IMG/VR virus record: IMGVR_UViG_3300044800_000237
Span: 1-28,621 of that record
From: a virus
Direction: 5' to 3' (one strand)
Length of the DNA stretch: 28,621 bases
In this document: in pieces, positions 23,153 to 28,621 of the stretch
How positions within the stretch are numbered: the stretch's first letter is position 1
Layout of the letters: the number at the start of each line of letters is the position of its first letter
Translations under genes and position numbers: made by a program
Notes under the pieces: generated by a model
Told to the model about the DNA's origin: nothing
The model's input: only the letters and a program-made list of their open reading frames with translations
The model's database searches: none

Positions 23153-23582
23153 TCGTGGTTCCCTTCCATAAAGGGTCTATTGAATCAAGGGAGGGACGAA
23201 GAACGAAACAAGCGATTGATACTGGATCCTTCATTTCGTCCCCATTGTTACACTCTATCCATTTTACGCGTCCCATTGGTCGCATTTCTGCGCCAGCTTC
23301 AAGCAGAATGTTGACGTAAGACTGAACGGGTAAAAGTAGCACCGATGATTTCCCCTTTTTGCTCTCTTCGGCCGCTTTGCGAGCGAACGCCGTTGGTCCG
23401 TGTCCAGCGTAAGCATCACGAGCGCGAAATGGCGGGTTAACGAAGTTTGACGCGCCCCACTCGACTTGGCAACCGTCAAATCCCTCCGGCCGTGGAAAGG
23501 GGCATGGGTCAAAATCGAAATGAAACTCAGAGTCAAGTTTCTGGTACAACCCCGAAGGTGTAAGCCAATATCTCTCCCTCAT
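23079..23582 (-). CDS. Phage Dam-like N6-adenine methyltransferase
   Basis: A 167-aa protein. It begins RYWLTPSGLYQKLDSEFHFD then FDPCPF and has the catalytic NPPF at 49-52, the pattern of the short phage DNA N6-adenine methyltransferases. These protect phage DNA from host restriction. The last 25 residues overlap the next gene and look less conserved, so the natural stop may have been lost by a late frameshift. ATG 23582 has AGAGG. Confidence 0.8.
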   Translation of the reverse strand: MRERYWLTPSGLYQKLDSEFHFDFDPCPFPRPEGFDGCQVEWGASNFVNPPFRARDAYAGHGPTAFARKAAEESKKGKSSVLLLPVQSYVNILLEAGAEMRPMGRVKWIECNNGDEMKDPVSIACFVLRPSLDSIDPLWKGTTNERHQTVDENPQNPRYCAKPLDHS

Positions 23583-23603
23583 TTTTCCTCTATGGAATCG
23601 GAA

Positions 23604-23888
23604 TCACTTGTCTAAACTTCTCGTCTTTTCATTCCCAATTTGCCAACTGGTATAGTTATCCAAGTATCGTCTCATTCCTTCAACTTGTTCTGATCTATTA
23701 TCAGCTTGCGCTCTTGCAATTAGTTCTTTGAAAATTCTTTGCCTTTCCCAATTTATACCCTCGTCAAAGCCCAATGGGTTAAGATGGGCGTGCACAACTC
23801 TTACGCCATCAGCTTGGAGATACTTTCCAACACGCTCAAATTCATCTATCGCTATCTCTGCCAATAAATCAGTGTGATAATATTCCAT
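23604..23888 (-). CDS. Early protein of unknown function
   Basis: A 94-aa protein with a strong AAAGGAGGG site before ATG 23888. Mostly helical (LLAEIAIDEFERVGKYLQAD, then a Trp-Glu-Arg helix). It is noticeably more AT-rich than the structural genes, like the rest of 23.6-25.6 kb. No family is recognised. Confidence 0.65.
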   Translation of the reverse strand: MEYYHTDLLAEIAIDEFERVGKYLQADGVRVVHAHLNPLGFDEGINWERQRIFKELIARAQADNRSEQVEGMRRYLDNYTSWQIGNEKTRSLDK

Positions 23889-23987
23889 TTTCCCTCCTTT
23901 ATCGTTTTGAGCATCAATAAGGAATCACCACAGAGGATAGGGGTCAAACAGAACCTTTCGGTTGAAGTTCCTTTTCAATCTCTGGTA

Positions 23988-24707
23988 TCAAGTATAAAGT
24001 TCCATTTGTCTGAGTCTGTTGACGGCGATTTCACAATACTTCTCGGAGATTTCAATACCGATGGCGCGGCGTCCAAGTTGCTTCGCTGCAATGAGAGTGG
24101 AACCTGAACCACAAAATGGGTCGATTACATCCTCACCGCCAGCGGTTTCCATAAGTTGCTTTAGAAGCGCAATCGGTTTTTCTGTTGGGTGATTTTCTTG
24201 ATCGGGACGTCGACATCTTATCACGTTTCCGATTCCATGATTCGCAAAGTTGTCTCTGTTTTCTTTTTCTGCATAAAGAATCAGTTCGTGTTGGTTCCTG
24301 TAATTTGTTCCCATGCCGAAATGCTCTTTGTCCCAAACAAGCAGATTTTTAGTTCTCCACCCAGAAGATTCTACTGATTCATAGAGCGTCGGATACATTC
24401 GCCAATCAATGAAAGCGTGAAATGACGCGCCGCGCCGAGCCAACCTCAAACATCCTGCGCCAACGAGATGAATGAGCCGTGAAAGTCCAAGAGTCGCCAT
24501 GTTGTCGTGACTGAACCAATCGTCGCCCCATTTTTGACCCCGCAACATCGAGCCGCGCATTGTCTTTCCCGCGTCAGTCCTTGCCCCGCTTGAAAACGGT
24601 GGATCGGTGATGATTAAGTCGACGGATTCTTCCGGCAACTCCATCATAACAGAAACGCAATCTCCGCAGTACAGCGTTATTCCCGGCTCAGAGTAGTAAG
24701 GGGTCAA
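23988..24707 (-). CDS. Solitary DNA amino-methyltransferase (beta class)
   Basis: A 239-aa protein. DPPF is at 35-38 and DPFCGSGST at about 193-201. The middle carries DWRMYPTLYE and QHELILYAE, typical of phage DNA methylases. It starts at a TTG (24707) that overlaps the TGA of the Lar-like gene. No partner nuclease is adjacent, so it most likely protects phage DNA. Its bases 24453-24478 are identical to part of the tRNA-like sequence at 12.8 kb and encode RLIHLVGA in an ordinary part of the fold. Confidence 0.85.
   Translation of the reverse strand: MTPYYSEPGITLYCGDCVSVMMELPEESVDLIITDPPFSSGARTDAGKTMRGSMLRGQKWGDDWFSHDNMATLGLSRLIHLVGAGCLRLARRGASFHAFIDWRMYPTLYESVESSGWRTKNLLVWDKEHFGMGTNYRNQHELILYAEKENRDNFANHGIGNVIRCRRPDQENHPTEKPIALLKQLMETAGGEDVIDPFCGSGSTLIAAKQLGRRAIGIEISEKYCEIAVNRLRQMELYT
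24453..24478 (+). repeat. 26-bp direct repeat, copy B (in methyltransferase gene)
   Basis: Identical to 12806-12831, same orientation, 11.6 kb away. Here it is ordinary coding sequence of the methyltransferase. Confidence 0.9.
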
Positions 24708-24886
24708 GAGTTTACTTTCTTCGAGAAATTCATTCGTTTATTCCACTCTTTTTGTGCCGTGATTTTCTGACTGCATTGTGGCCCAGTCCAGCCGCAAGTC
24801 AAACAACGCATAGCGTATAGAGTGTGTTCAACCATTATTAACTTGGGTTTGGGATTTCCACAACCGGGACAGCGTTCGAGGATCAT
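24704..24886 (-). CDS. Lar-like restriction alleviation protein
   Basis: A 60-aa zinc-ribbon protein: CPGCGNPKP near the start, then YAMRCLTCGWTGP and the family-typical tail with Ala, EWNKR. Lar of Rac prophage eases type I restriction by modulating the host methylase, and phage homologues of this family are common. It starts within ATGA of the upstream 46-aa gene and leads into the methyltransferase, so anti-restriction and protection are made together. Confidence 0.75.
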   Translation of the reverse strand: MILERCPGCGNPKPKLIMVEHTLYAMRCLTCGWTGPQCSQKITAQKEWNKRMNFSKKVNS

Positions 24887-25023
24887 TGTCTCCCTCTCAA
24901 AATTAATAAAGTCTTGAGTGTTCCTACGGCGATTCCACCCATCTTACCTATGACATAGCCAGTCTTGAATGAAATAGAGACACCAGTAAGGAAAGCAAGG
25001 ATGGCTGTGGCAAGGATGGTCAT
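24883..25023 (-). CDS. 46-aa membrane peptide
   Basis: A short gene between the 138-aa gene and the Lar-like gene. GGAGG lies eight bases before ATG 25023 and the TGA overlaps the next ATG. The N-terminal helix (ILATAILAFLTGVSISF) is hydrophobic, followed by a Gly-rich middle (GYVIGKMGGIAVG) and a basic end (ILRGRQ). Function unknown. Confidence 0.65.
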   Translation of the reverse strand: MTILATAILAFLTGVSISFKTGYVIGKMGGIAVGTLKTLLILRGRQ

Positions 25024-25047
25024 TGTTTGGCCTCCGGGGAGCATTTC

Positions 25048-25464
25048 TTACCGATATATAGCGCGCAGGAACAGCCGATGACAACTCATTGCTTTCTCGA
25101 TAGCAGTTACAAGATCGGGGGCGGAACGCTTAAAGGCTTCGTTGATTGCCAAGAAGTTTCCACCAAGTGAGACACCAAACGATTTGTCACCATATTTCAT
25201 CAACAGCACTCCATCGGTTGTATTGTCGATCATCCCTTCCAACGCCTCAAGAGCGCGAGAATTGCGATGCCAAACGAAAATTTCATTGCCCGTCTTTGCT
25301 CCAAGAAGTTCCTTGAGCTTTTGCAAGTCCTCAGCGTCCTTGAGTGCTTCGACTATGGCGGGGTCGTCGGCAAGGAAAACTGTTTGGCACATATCGAATG
25401 CTTCTTGTCCTTCTGGTAGCAAACCAAGCACCTCGGAGGTAACGATAACAGGGGATGAGATCAT
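25048..25464 (-). CDS. First gene of the right early operon, unknown function
   Basis: A 138-aa protein with an acidic helical middle (DPAIVEALKDAEDLQKLKEL) and a beta-like part (DGVLLMKYGDKSFGVSLGG). No ribosome site is visible before ATG 25464. It is the first gene after the consensus promoter at 25627-25655, a place often used for host-takeover or anti-defence proteins. No family is recognised. Confidence 0.65.
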   Translation of the reverse strand: MISSPVIVTSEVLGLLPEGQEAFDMCQTVFLADDPAIVEALKDAEDLQKLKELLGAKTGNEIFVWHRNSRALEALEGMIDNTTDGVLLMKYGDKSFGVSLGGNFLAINEAFKRSAPDLVTAIEKAMSCHRLFLRAIYR

Positions 25465-26003
25465 TTATTGATCGATTCTAGAAGTGAGGGAAAAGCATCA
25501 TCTATTTGCTTTGTTGATACACCGTCGCTGACCAGCCAGCAGAACCAACTGTATCATCCGCTAATCGAGCAAATCCCTCGATTTTGATATGAAGATTAAG
25601 GTAGGACCCCGCTTATGGTGCGCGAAAATATACACATTCGGCCCCCACTTGTCAAGGGATTTTTAGCCTACCGAACCCCTTATTAATACTGTCAAATGGT
25701 GCTAATTGTTTCGAAGAAACTCTGTGATAGAGCGCAAGAGCCCTTTGCGCATTTGAAAAACACCTAAAATCGAGGAATAATTCCCATGTCACCGGGCATT
25801 ATCCGCGTCTCCCAAGAGAGTCTCTACACAGTTGTCGGCAAGGATCAGACACAACTTTAGCGCGTCCTTGTCAGCCGATCAACAGACCCAAAGGCAGTGC
25901 AAGGTCTTCCGGGAGATTGGCAGGATATTGCCGAGACGAATCGCCAATCGTATTCTCTTGGACATCAGCCGGCCCAATGCTACCTTGCGGACAGGAGGCG
26001 TCA
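25465..26003. other. Divergent control region with no secure gene
   Basis: 539 nt between the leftward early operon and a rightward small gene. It contains the leftward consensus promoter (25627-25655), a second TTGACA on the minus strand near 25689-25694 without a matching -10, a GCGCAA/TTGCGC hairpin near 25736-25754 and a plus-strand frame broken by one amber codon (25786-26046). No clear rightward promoter was found. Confidence 0.6.
25627..25655 (-). promoter_or_regulatory. Leftward early promoter (sigma-70 type), right operon
   Basis: Minus strand TTGACA (25655-25650), 17-nt spacer, TATATT (25632-25627). It matches the promoter at 20267-20295 in both boxes and spacing but not in the spacer, and reads toward the 138-aa gene, the Lar-like gene and the methyltransferases. 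Confidence 0.75.
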
Positions 26004-26046
26004 ATGGCCGAAGGAACCGGGTTCGACACGGATTGGTATTCGGTGA
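25786..26046 (+). other. Amber-interrupted frame
   Basis: From ATG 25786 (GAGGA 11 bases upstream) 24 codons run to TAG at 25858-25860; the same frame then stays open to TGA at 26044-26046 and reads protein-like (STDPKAVQGLPGDWQDIAET). It could be a leader peptide, a decayed gene or a read-through product; weak evidence. Confidence 0.25.
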
Positions 26047-26261
26047 AGGTAAGGCTCGAGGCATCTTACGTGGTGATTGTACCAGCGAACTGCGAGGAGG
26101 AGGCATTACGAGAGGCGTACCGGGCGGAGATCCCGGCCAGCGGCCTCTATGACGTCGACAAGACGGCCACCGTTTGCGGCCCGAGCTGCGACGAGATCAT
26201 CAGGAGAGCAGAAGAGCGGTCAAAAGCCCGAGCTACTCAATCGTCTTCGACACCTTCTTGA
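26004..26261 (+). CDS. Small rightward protein of unknown function
   Basis: An 85-aa protein. ATG 26004 has a perfect AGGAGG six bases before. A beta start (YSVKVRLEASYVVIVPAN) leads to a helix (CEEEALREAYRAEI) and a Ser-rich tail. It is the only rightward gene in the right part of the window and converges on the spanin-like gene with a 29-nt overlap. No family is recognised. Confidence 0.55.
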   Translation: MAEGTGFDTDWYSVKVRLEASYVVIVPANCEEEALREAYRAEIPASGLYDVDKTATVCGPSCDEIIRRAEERSKARATQSSSTPS

Positions 26262-26775
26262 GAAGACTCTGGGTGATGTCTTTTCGTATGAAGACGAAAT
26301 TCACGAGAGCGGATATCAGGAATAAGAAGAGAAGAGGCCAGGCGATCGCGAGTTTCAGCTGTTCCCAGAAGTTCCAGGGGCGCATTTCCTTGACGGGGAA
26401 CAGGATGCCAACTGAATCCCGATGCGGCTGCACGTCGACGGTGGTTGTTCGCTTGTACCGAAGCACCTGAGCGATAGAATCTGCAAGCTTCTGCCTGGCA
26501 GAATCCCTGACGGCCTGGACGGTTACTCTCCAATGATCACCCTCCGCATTCACCTGGTCGACGGAGAAGTTGCCAATCTCATCCACCGCCCGCTGGACAA
26601 GTGAATCGCACTCCTTCGAGCTCTGGATCCGCACCGCGTGTGCGATGGAATCCTTGATCGCATCCGGAGTGAAAACAATCTGCCTCTCTCGATAGACCGT
26701 TTCCCCTGTCCAACAACCTGATAGAGTCACCAGTGCAAATGTGATCAAGATCAAAATTGCGCTAATGTTTTTCAT
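26233..26775 (-). CDS. Probable unimolecular spanin
   Basis: A 180-aa protein. ATG 26775 has GGAGG. The N-terminus is a lipoprotein signal with lipobox LSGC (Cys21). A periplasmic helical region (about 25-135) follows, then a C-terminal transmembrane helix (about 140-162) and a basic cytoplasmic tail (RKDITQSLLKKVSK). An outer-membrane lipid anchor plus an inner-membrane helix in one chain is the defining layout of u-spanins such as T1 gp11, which fuse the two membranes in the last step of lysis. It closes the lysis-like block and is coupled to the DUF6527-like gene by TAATG. Confidence 0.65.
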   Translation of the reverse strand: MKNISAILILITFALVTLSGCWTGETVYRERQIVFTPDAIKDSIAHAVRIQSSKECDSLVQRAVDEIGNFSVDQVNAEGDHWRVTVQAVRDSARQKLADSIAQVLRYKRTTTVDVQPHRDSVGILFPVKEMRPWNFWEQLKLAIAWPLLFLFLISALVNFVFIRKDITQSLLKKVSKTIE

Positions 26776-27038
26776 TAGAAATCCTCCAGTGGTACTGTTT
26801 GACCCTTCAGTTCGTGCCAGCAATCATCGAGGAATTGAATCGTCCCATCCTTCACGAAACTATGGCAGCGCGTCTGTGGATCGGGCGCATTGGCCAACAT
26901 ACTCCCTTGGAACGTCGGCTTCTCCAGATCTCCGTTGAAGTGCCAACGATGATCGAAGAGATGGCCGCACTTGCAGCCTGGGCAGAAGATCGCATAGCCT
27001 TGTACCTTCCCCTCGAATTCGACAGTTCTTACCTTCAT
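26775..27038 (-). CDS. DUF6527-like phage protein
   Basis: An 87-aa protein. It has a CPGCKCGH zinc-like site, HRWHFNGDLEKPTFQGSM, and the family's closing pattern CHSFVKDGTIQFLDDCWHEL with ELKGQTVPL. This family is frequent near phage lysis genes and sometimes carries misleading enzyme names. Function unknown; metal binding is likely from the Cys/His content. Confidence 0.75.
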   Translation of the reverse strand: MKVRTVEFEGKVQGYAIFCPGCKCGHLFDHRWHFNGDLEKPTFQGSMLANAPDPQTRCHSFVKDGTIQFLDDCWHELKGQTVPLEDF

Positions 27039-27487
27039 CGCAGCACCGGTCCTCTCGCTGAATCAATGACCTTCAGGAATGTCTTCTCCGCCTTGATCGA
27101 TGCCGCGGTCCGGGGATAGAAGCGTTCGTCGTAACAGGCCCGCGAATTGACCAGGCGACTCATTGCTTTCGGATTTGTGGTCGCACCATAGCCCACTAGG
27201 GGGCAGCCTTCCGTATCTGCCTCGCTCACTCCGGAGTGCATCCGGACAGCCGTATAGTTGGCGACGCCCACGAGTGTAACCATCGGGTGACCATAGACGG
27301 GCGACATCTTCGGGCTATGCTCCAGGATGAGCTCATACGTTCCGGCCGGGATCCGGGTCTGCCCGGGTACCTTCGTCAATCGCTGAGCGTCCTGGCAGAT
27401 GAAGCAAATGAACTCCTCATCCTCGTCCATCAGAAGACTCAACGTATAGAGTTCTGTTTGATGGAATGCCGGCATAAGGTAGATCAT
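27035..27487 (-). CDS. DUF5675-like protein of the lysis block
   Basis: A 150-aa protein. It has the family traits GQTRIPAGTYELIL, a GHPMVTL strand and HSGVSEADTEGCPLVGY with His and Cys in the positions that in YkuD-type enzymes form the active site. A cell-wall role is therefore plausible and the position between holin-like and spanin-like genes supports it, but no activity is established. ATGA-type coupling with both neighbours. Confidence 0.7.
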   Translation of the reverse strand: MIYLMPAFHQTELYTLSLLMDEDEEFICFICQDAQRLTKVPGQTRIPAGTYELILEHSPKMSPVYGHPMVTLVGVANYTAVRMHSGVSEADTEGCPLVGYGATTNPKAMSRLVNSRACYDERFYPRTAASIKAEKTFLKVIDSARGPVLR

Positions 27488-27993
27488 TGGTGCACCTCCG
27501 ATGATTCGACTCTTGACGTTTTTTCTGTTTTCTCTGTTGTGATTGTCCTTCCGATGAGACCCTCGAGGAGCTTCTTGAATTCGAAACCCTTCGAGAGGAT
27601 ATCGCCGAAGGTCTTATAAAACCAGTCGGTGCCCTTGTAGATGACAGCCGATGTCGCCACGTAATCGAACCAGGTCGCTCCTTTGCCGAACTTCGTCGTG
27701 TCGCCCAGGTCCAGTCCGAGGAACGTCGCTATCAGCGTGAAGTTGAGCAGCTTGCATGCGACCAGAGCGATGATAAAGACGAGGGTGTGCCATGCCTCTG
27801 GGTCCACCTTGCGCGGCTGGCCATTCCGCTTGTTGTTGCTGAGGAGACTCCACCCGATCTGCCAGAAGACTTTGAACAGGCCGACGACGGAGACGTTCTT
27901 GAACACTTCCACGATTGCGTAGATGAAAACGAACAGCAGCGAGGCCTTGAACAGACCGAAGAAGATGTTCGTGATCACCGTGCTGAAGTCCAT
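27484..27993 (-). CDS. Multi-TM holin-like membrane protein
   Basis: A 169-aa protein. Hydrophobic helices lie at about 8-30, 38-52, 68-95 and possibly 107-120; the C-terminus is Thr/Glu/Lys-rich and polar. Larger than classical holins, but the position before the DUF5675-like gene suggests a role in membrane permeabilisation or lysis timing. ATG 27993. Confidence 0.6.
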   Translation of the reverse strand: MDFSTVITNIFFGLFKASLLFVFIYAIVEVFKNVSVVGLFKVFWQIGWSLLSNNKRNGQPRKVDPEAWHTLVFIIALVACKLLNFTLIATFLGLDLGDTTKFGKGATWFDYVATSAVIYKGTDWFYKTFGDILSKGFEFKKLLEGLIGRTITTEKTEKTSRVESSEVHQ

Positions 27994-28007
27994 TGTGGCG
28001 CCCTTCT

Positions 28008-28352
28008 CTAATGCCCAATTGTTTTGAACAAATTGACCAGGAAGTAGCCCCCAGCACTGCCATACGCCAGCAGCCTCAGAATCAACGCCGCTTTGCCGGA
28101 GAACGACGCCGCCCGATCGAACACATCCTTCGGCCGGTCATAGAGCATCTGAAAGAATTCGCGGCTGACAAATGAGACCTCTCGCCCGCCTCCGTTGGTC
28201 ACAACGACCGTTCCGACAATCGATTTGATTTCAGCGATGTCAGTCTTGATCTGGGAAATGTCGGTTGTCAATGTGGTGATGATTGGCTCGCTCGTCGCAC
28301 GATATGCTGTGAGCTTGCCCTCCAGTTCAGCTACGGTTGTTCGCTTCTTCAT
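28008..28352 (-). CDS. Coiled-coil protein with C-terminal TM helix
   Basis: A 114-aa protein. The N-terminal helix (ISQIKTDIAEIKSIVG) is coiled-coil-like; a single TM helix lies near 88-108 (LLAYGSAGGYFLVNLF). This is the form of phage hemolysin-XhlA-like holin partners. ATG 28352 with AGAAAG upstream. First membrane gene of the lysis block. Confidence 0.6.
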   Translation of the reverse strand: MKKRTTVAELEGKLTAYRATSEPIITTLTTDISQIKTDIAEIKSIVGTVVVTNGGGREVSFVSREFFQMLYDRPKDVFDRAASFSGKAALILRLLAYGSAGGYFLVNLFKTIGH

Positions 28353-28379
28353 CTGAGTTCTTTCTGGTTGGGATAGGTG

Positions 28380-28586
28380 CTATTTCTGGACTTCGAATCC
28401 GGCGATCTGCTCTTTGTAGAATTCAATCACGCCCATCAGCTCTGCGAGATTTGCTTCATGCTCTTTCGCAGCCTGCTCATTTCCCACCTTCTTGGACGCG
28501 CGTACCCTCATCTCTGTGACGAAGACGCCATTCTCCGCTTTTACAATCTCCATCTTGAGCAGTGCAATCTTGGTTTCGTTTGTCAT
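28380..28586 (-). CDS. Small coiled-coil protein
   Basis: A 68-aa protein, almost fully helical with heptad-like spacing (IALLKMEIVKAENGVFVTEM, then EANLAELMGVIEFYKEQIAG). GGGAG precedes ATG 28586. Function unknown; just upstream of the lysis block. Confidence 0.6.
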   Translation of the reverse strand: MTNETKIALLKMEIVKAENGVFVTEMRVRASKKVGNEQAAKEHEANLAELMGVIEFYKEQIAGFEVQK

Positions 28587-28621
28587 TGTTTCTCCCTAGG
28601 TAGCGATGAGTCCGTGTGATC

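Noticed and set aside
25689-25694. Second TTGACA on the minus strand
   Set aside because: No -10-like sequence at 16-18 nt.
25736-25754. GCGCAA/TTGCGC hairpin as terminator
   Set aside because: No U-tract on either strand.
25763-25777. Third copy of the late palindrome (ACCTAAAATCGAGGA, 12 of 15 matches)
   Set aside because: The palindrome is broken and no TATATTTG lies at the required distance on either strand.
1-28621. CRISPR array, insertion sequence or integrase
   Set aside because: No regularly spaced repeats, no transposase and no recombinase were seen in any frame.

Overview
The window is part of a tailed double-stranded DNA phage or prophage (Caudoviricetes), compact and almost entirely coding. 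Most genes lie on the minus strand and many are joined by ATGA, TGATG or TAATG stop/start overlaps. A divergent repressor/Cro-like region marks it as temperate. The host is uncertain. Two putative structural-gene promoters carry the octamer TATATTTG, which fits the TAnnTTTG -7 box of Bacteroidota, while two others read TTGACA-N17-TATATT like ordinary sigma-70 promoters. A Bacteroidota-related host is the best guess. No integrase, tail gene or replicative polymerase is visible here.

Layout on the minus strand, right to left: (1) 28.6-26.2 kb holds a lysis-like block: small coiled-coil protein, coiled-coil/TM protein, multi-TM holin-like protein, DUF5675-like protein, DUF6527-like protein and a probable unimolecular spanin. 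(2) 25.66-22.9 kb is an early block behind a consensus promoter: two unknown or membrane proteins, a Lar-like restriction-alleviation protein, two DNA methyltransferases and a gene cut off at about 22.88 kb. (3) 20.3-19.2 kb holds the Cro-like gene and small early genes. (4) 19.2-12.9 kb is a recombination block: two HNH homing-type endonucleases, a putative recombination protein, an Mre11/SbcD-like nuclease, a 98-aa protein, a Rad50/SbcC-like ATPase and an acyl-carrier-protein-like protein without the acceptor serine. (5) 12.9-7.7 kb holds a tRNA-like sequence, a winged-helix protein, an HNH nuclease, a replisome-organizer-like protein, conserved phage proteins, an ASCH protein, a tiny membrane protein, a VRR-NUC nuclease, a GNAT-like protein and a minimal polymerase X. 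(6) 7.5-0.2 kb is packaging and head: terminase small and large subunits, portal, gpF-like head protein, an 89-aa protein and a protease/major-capsid fusion. A partial secreted protein runs off the left edge.

On the plus strand, 20.3-23.0 kb carries the repressor, a membrane protein and a methyltransferase fused to a restriction-endonuclease-like domain. This looks like lysogen-expressed cargo next to the early genes.

The strongest unexplained signal is a duplicated control module before the terminase genes and before the capsid genes. It is a 19-bp identical block containing a palindrome and overlapping the upstream stop codon, then TATATTTG at exactly the same spacing, then a 5'-proximal hairpin, then an intrinsic terminator, all before the first structural gene. 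This suggests activator-dependent late promoters with conditional (anti)termination. Other points of interest are a 26-bp perfect repeat shared by the tRNA-like sequence and a methyltransferase gene, the Ser-to-Glu ACP homologue, the S24 repressor with Arg at the catalytic Lys position, and the candidate u-spanin.
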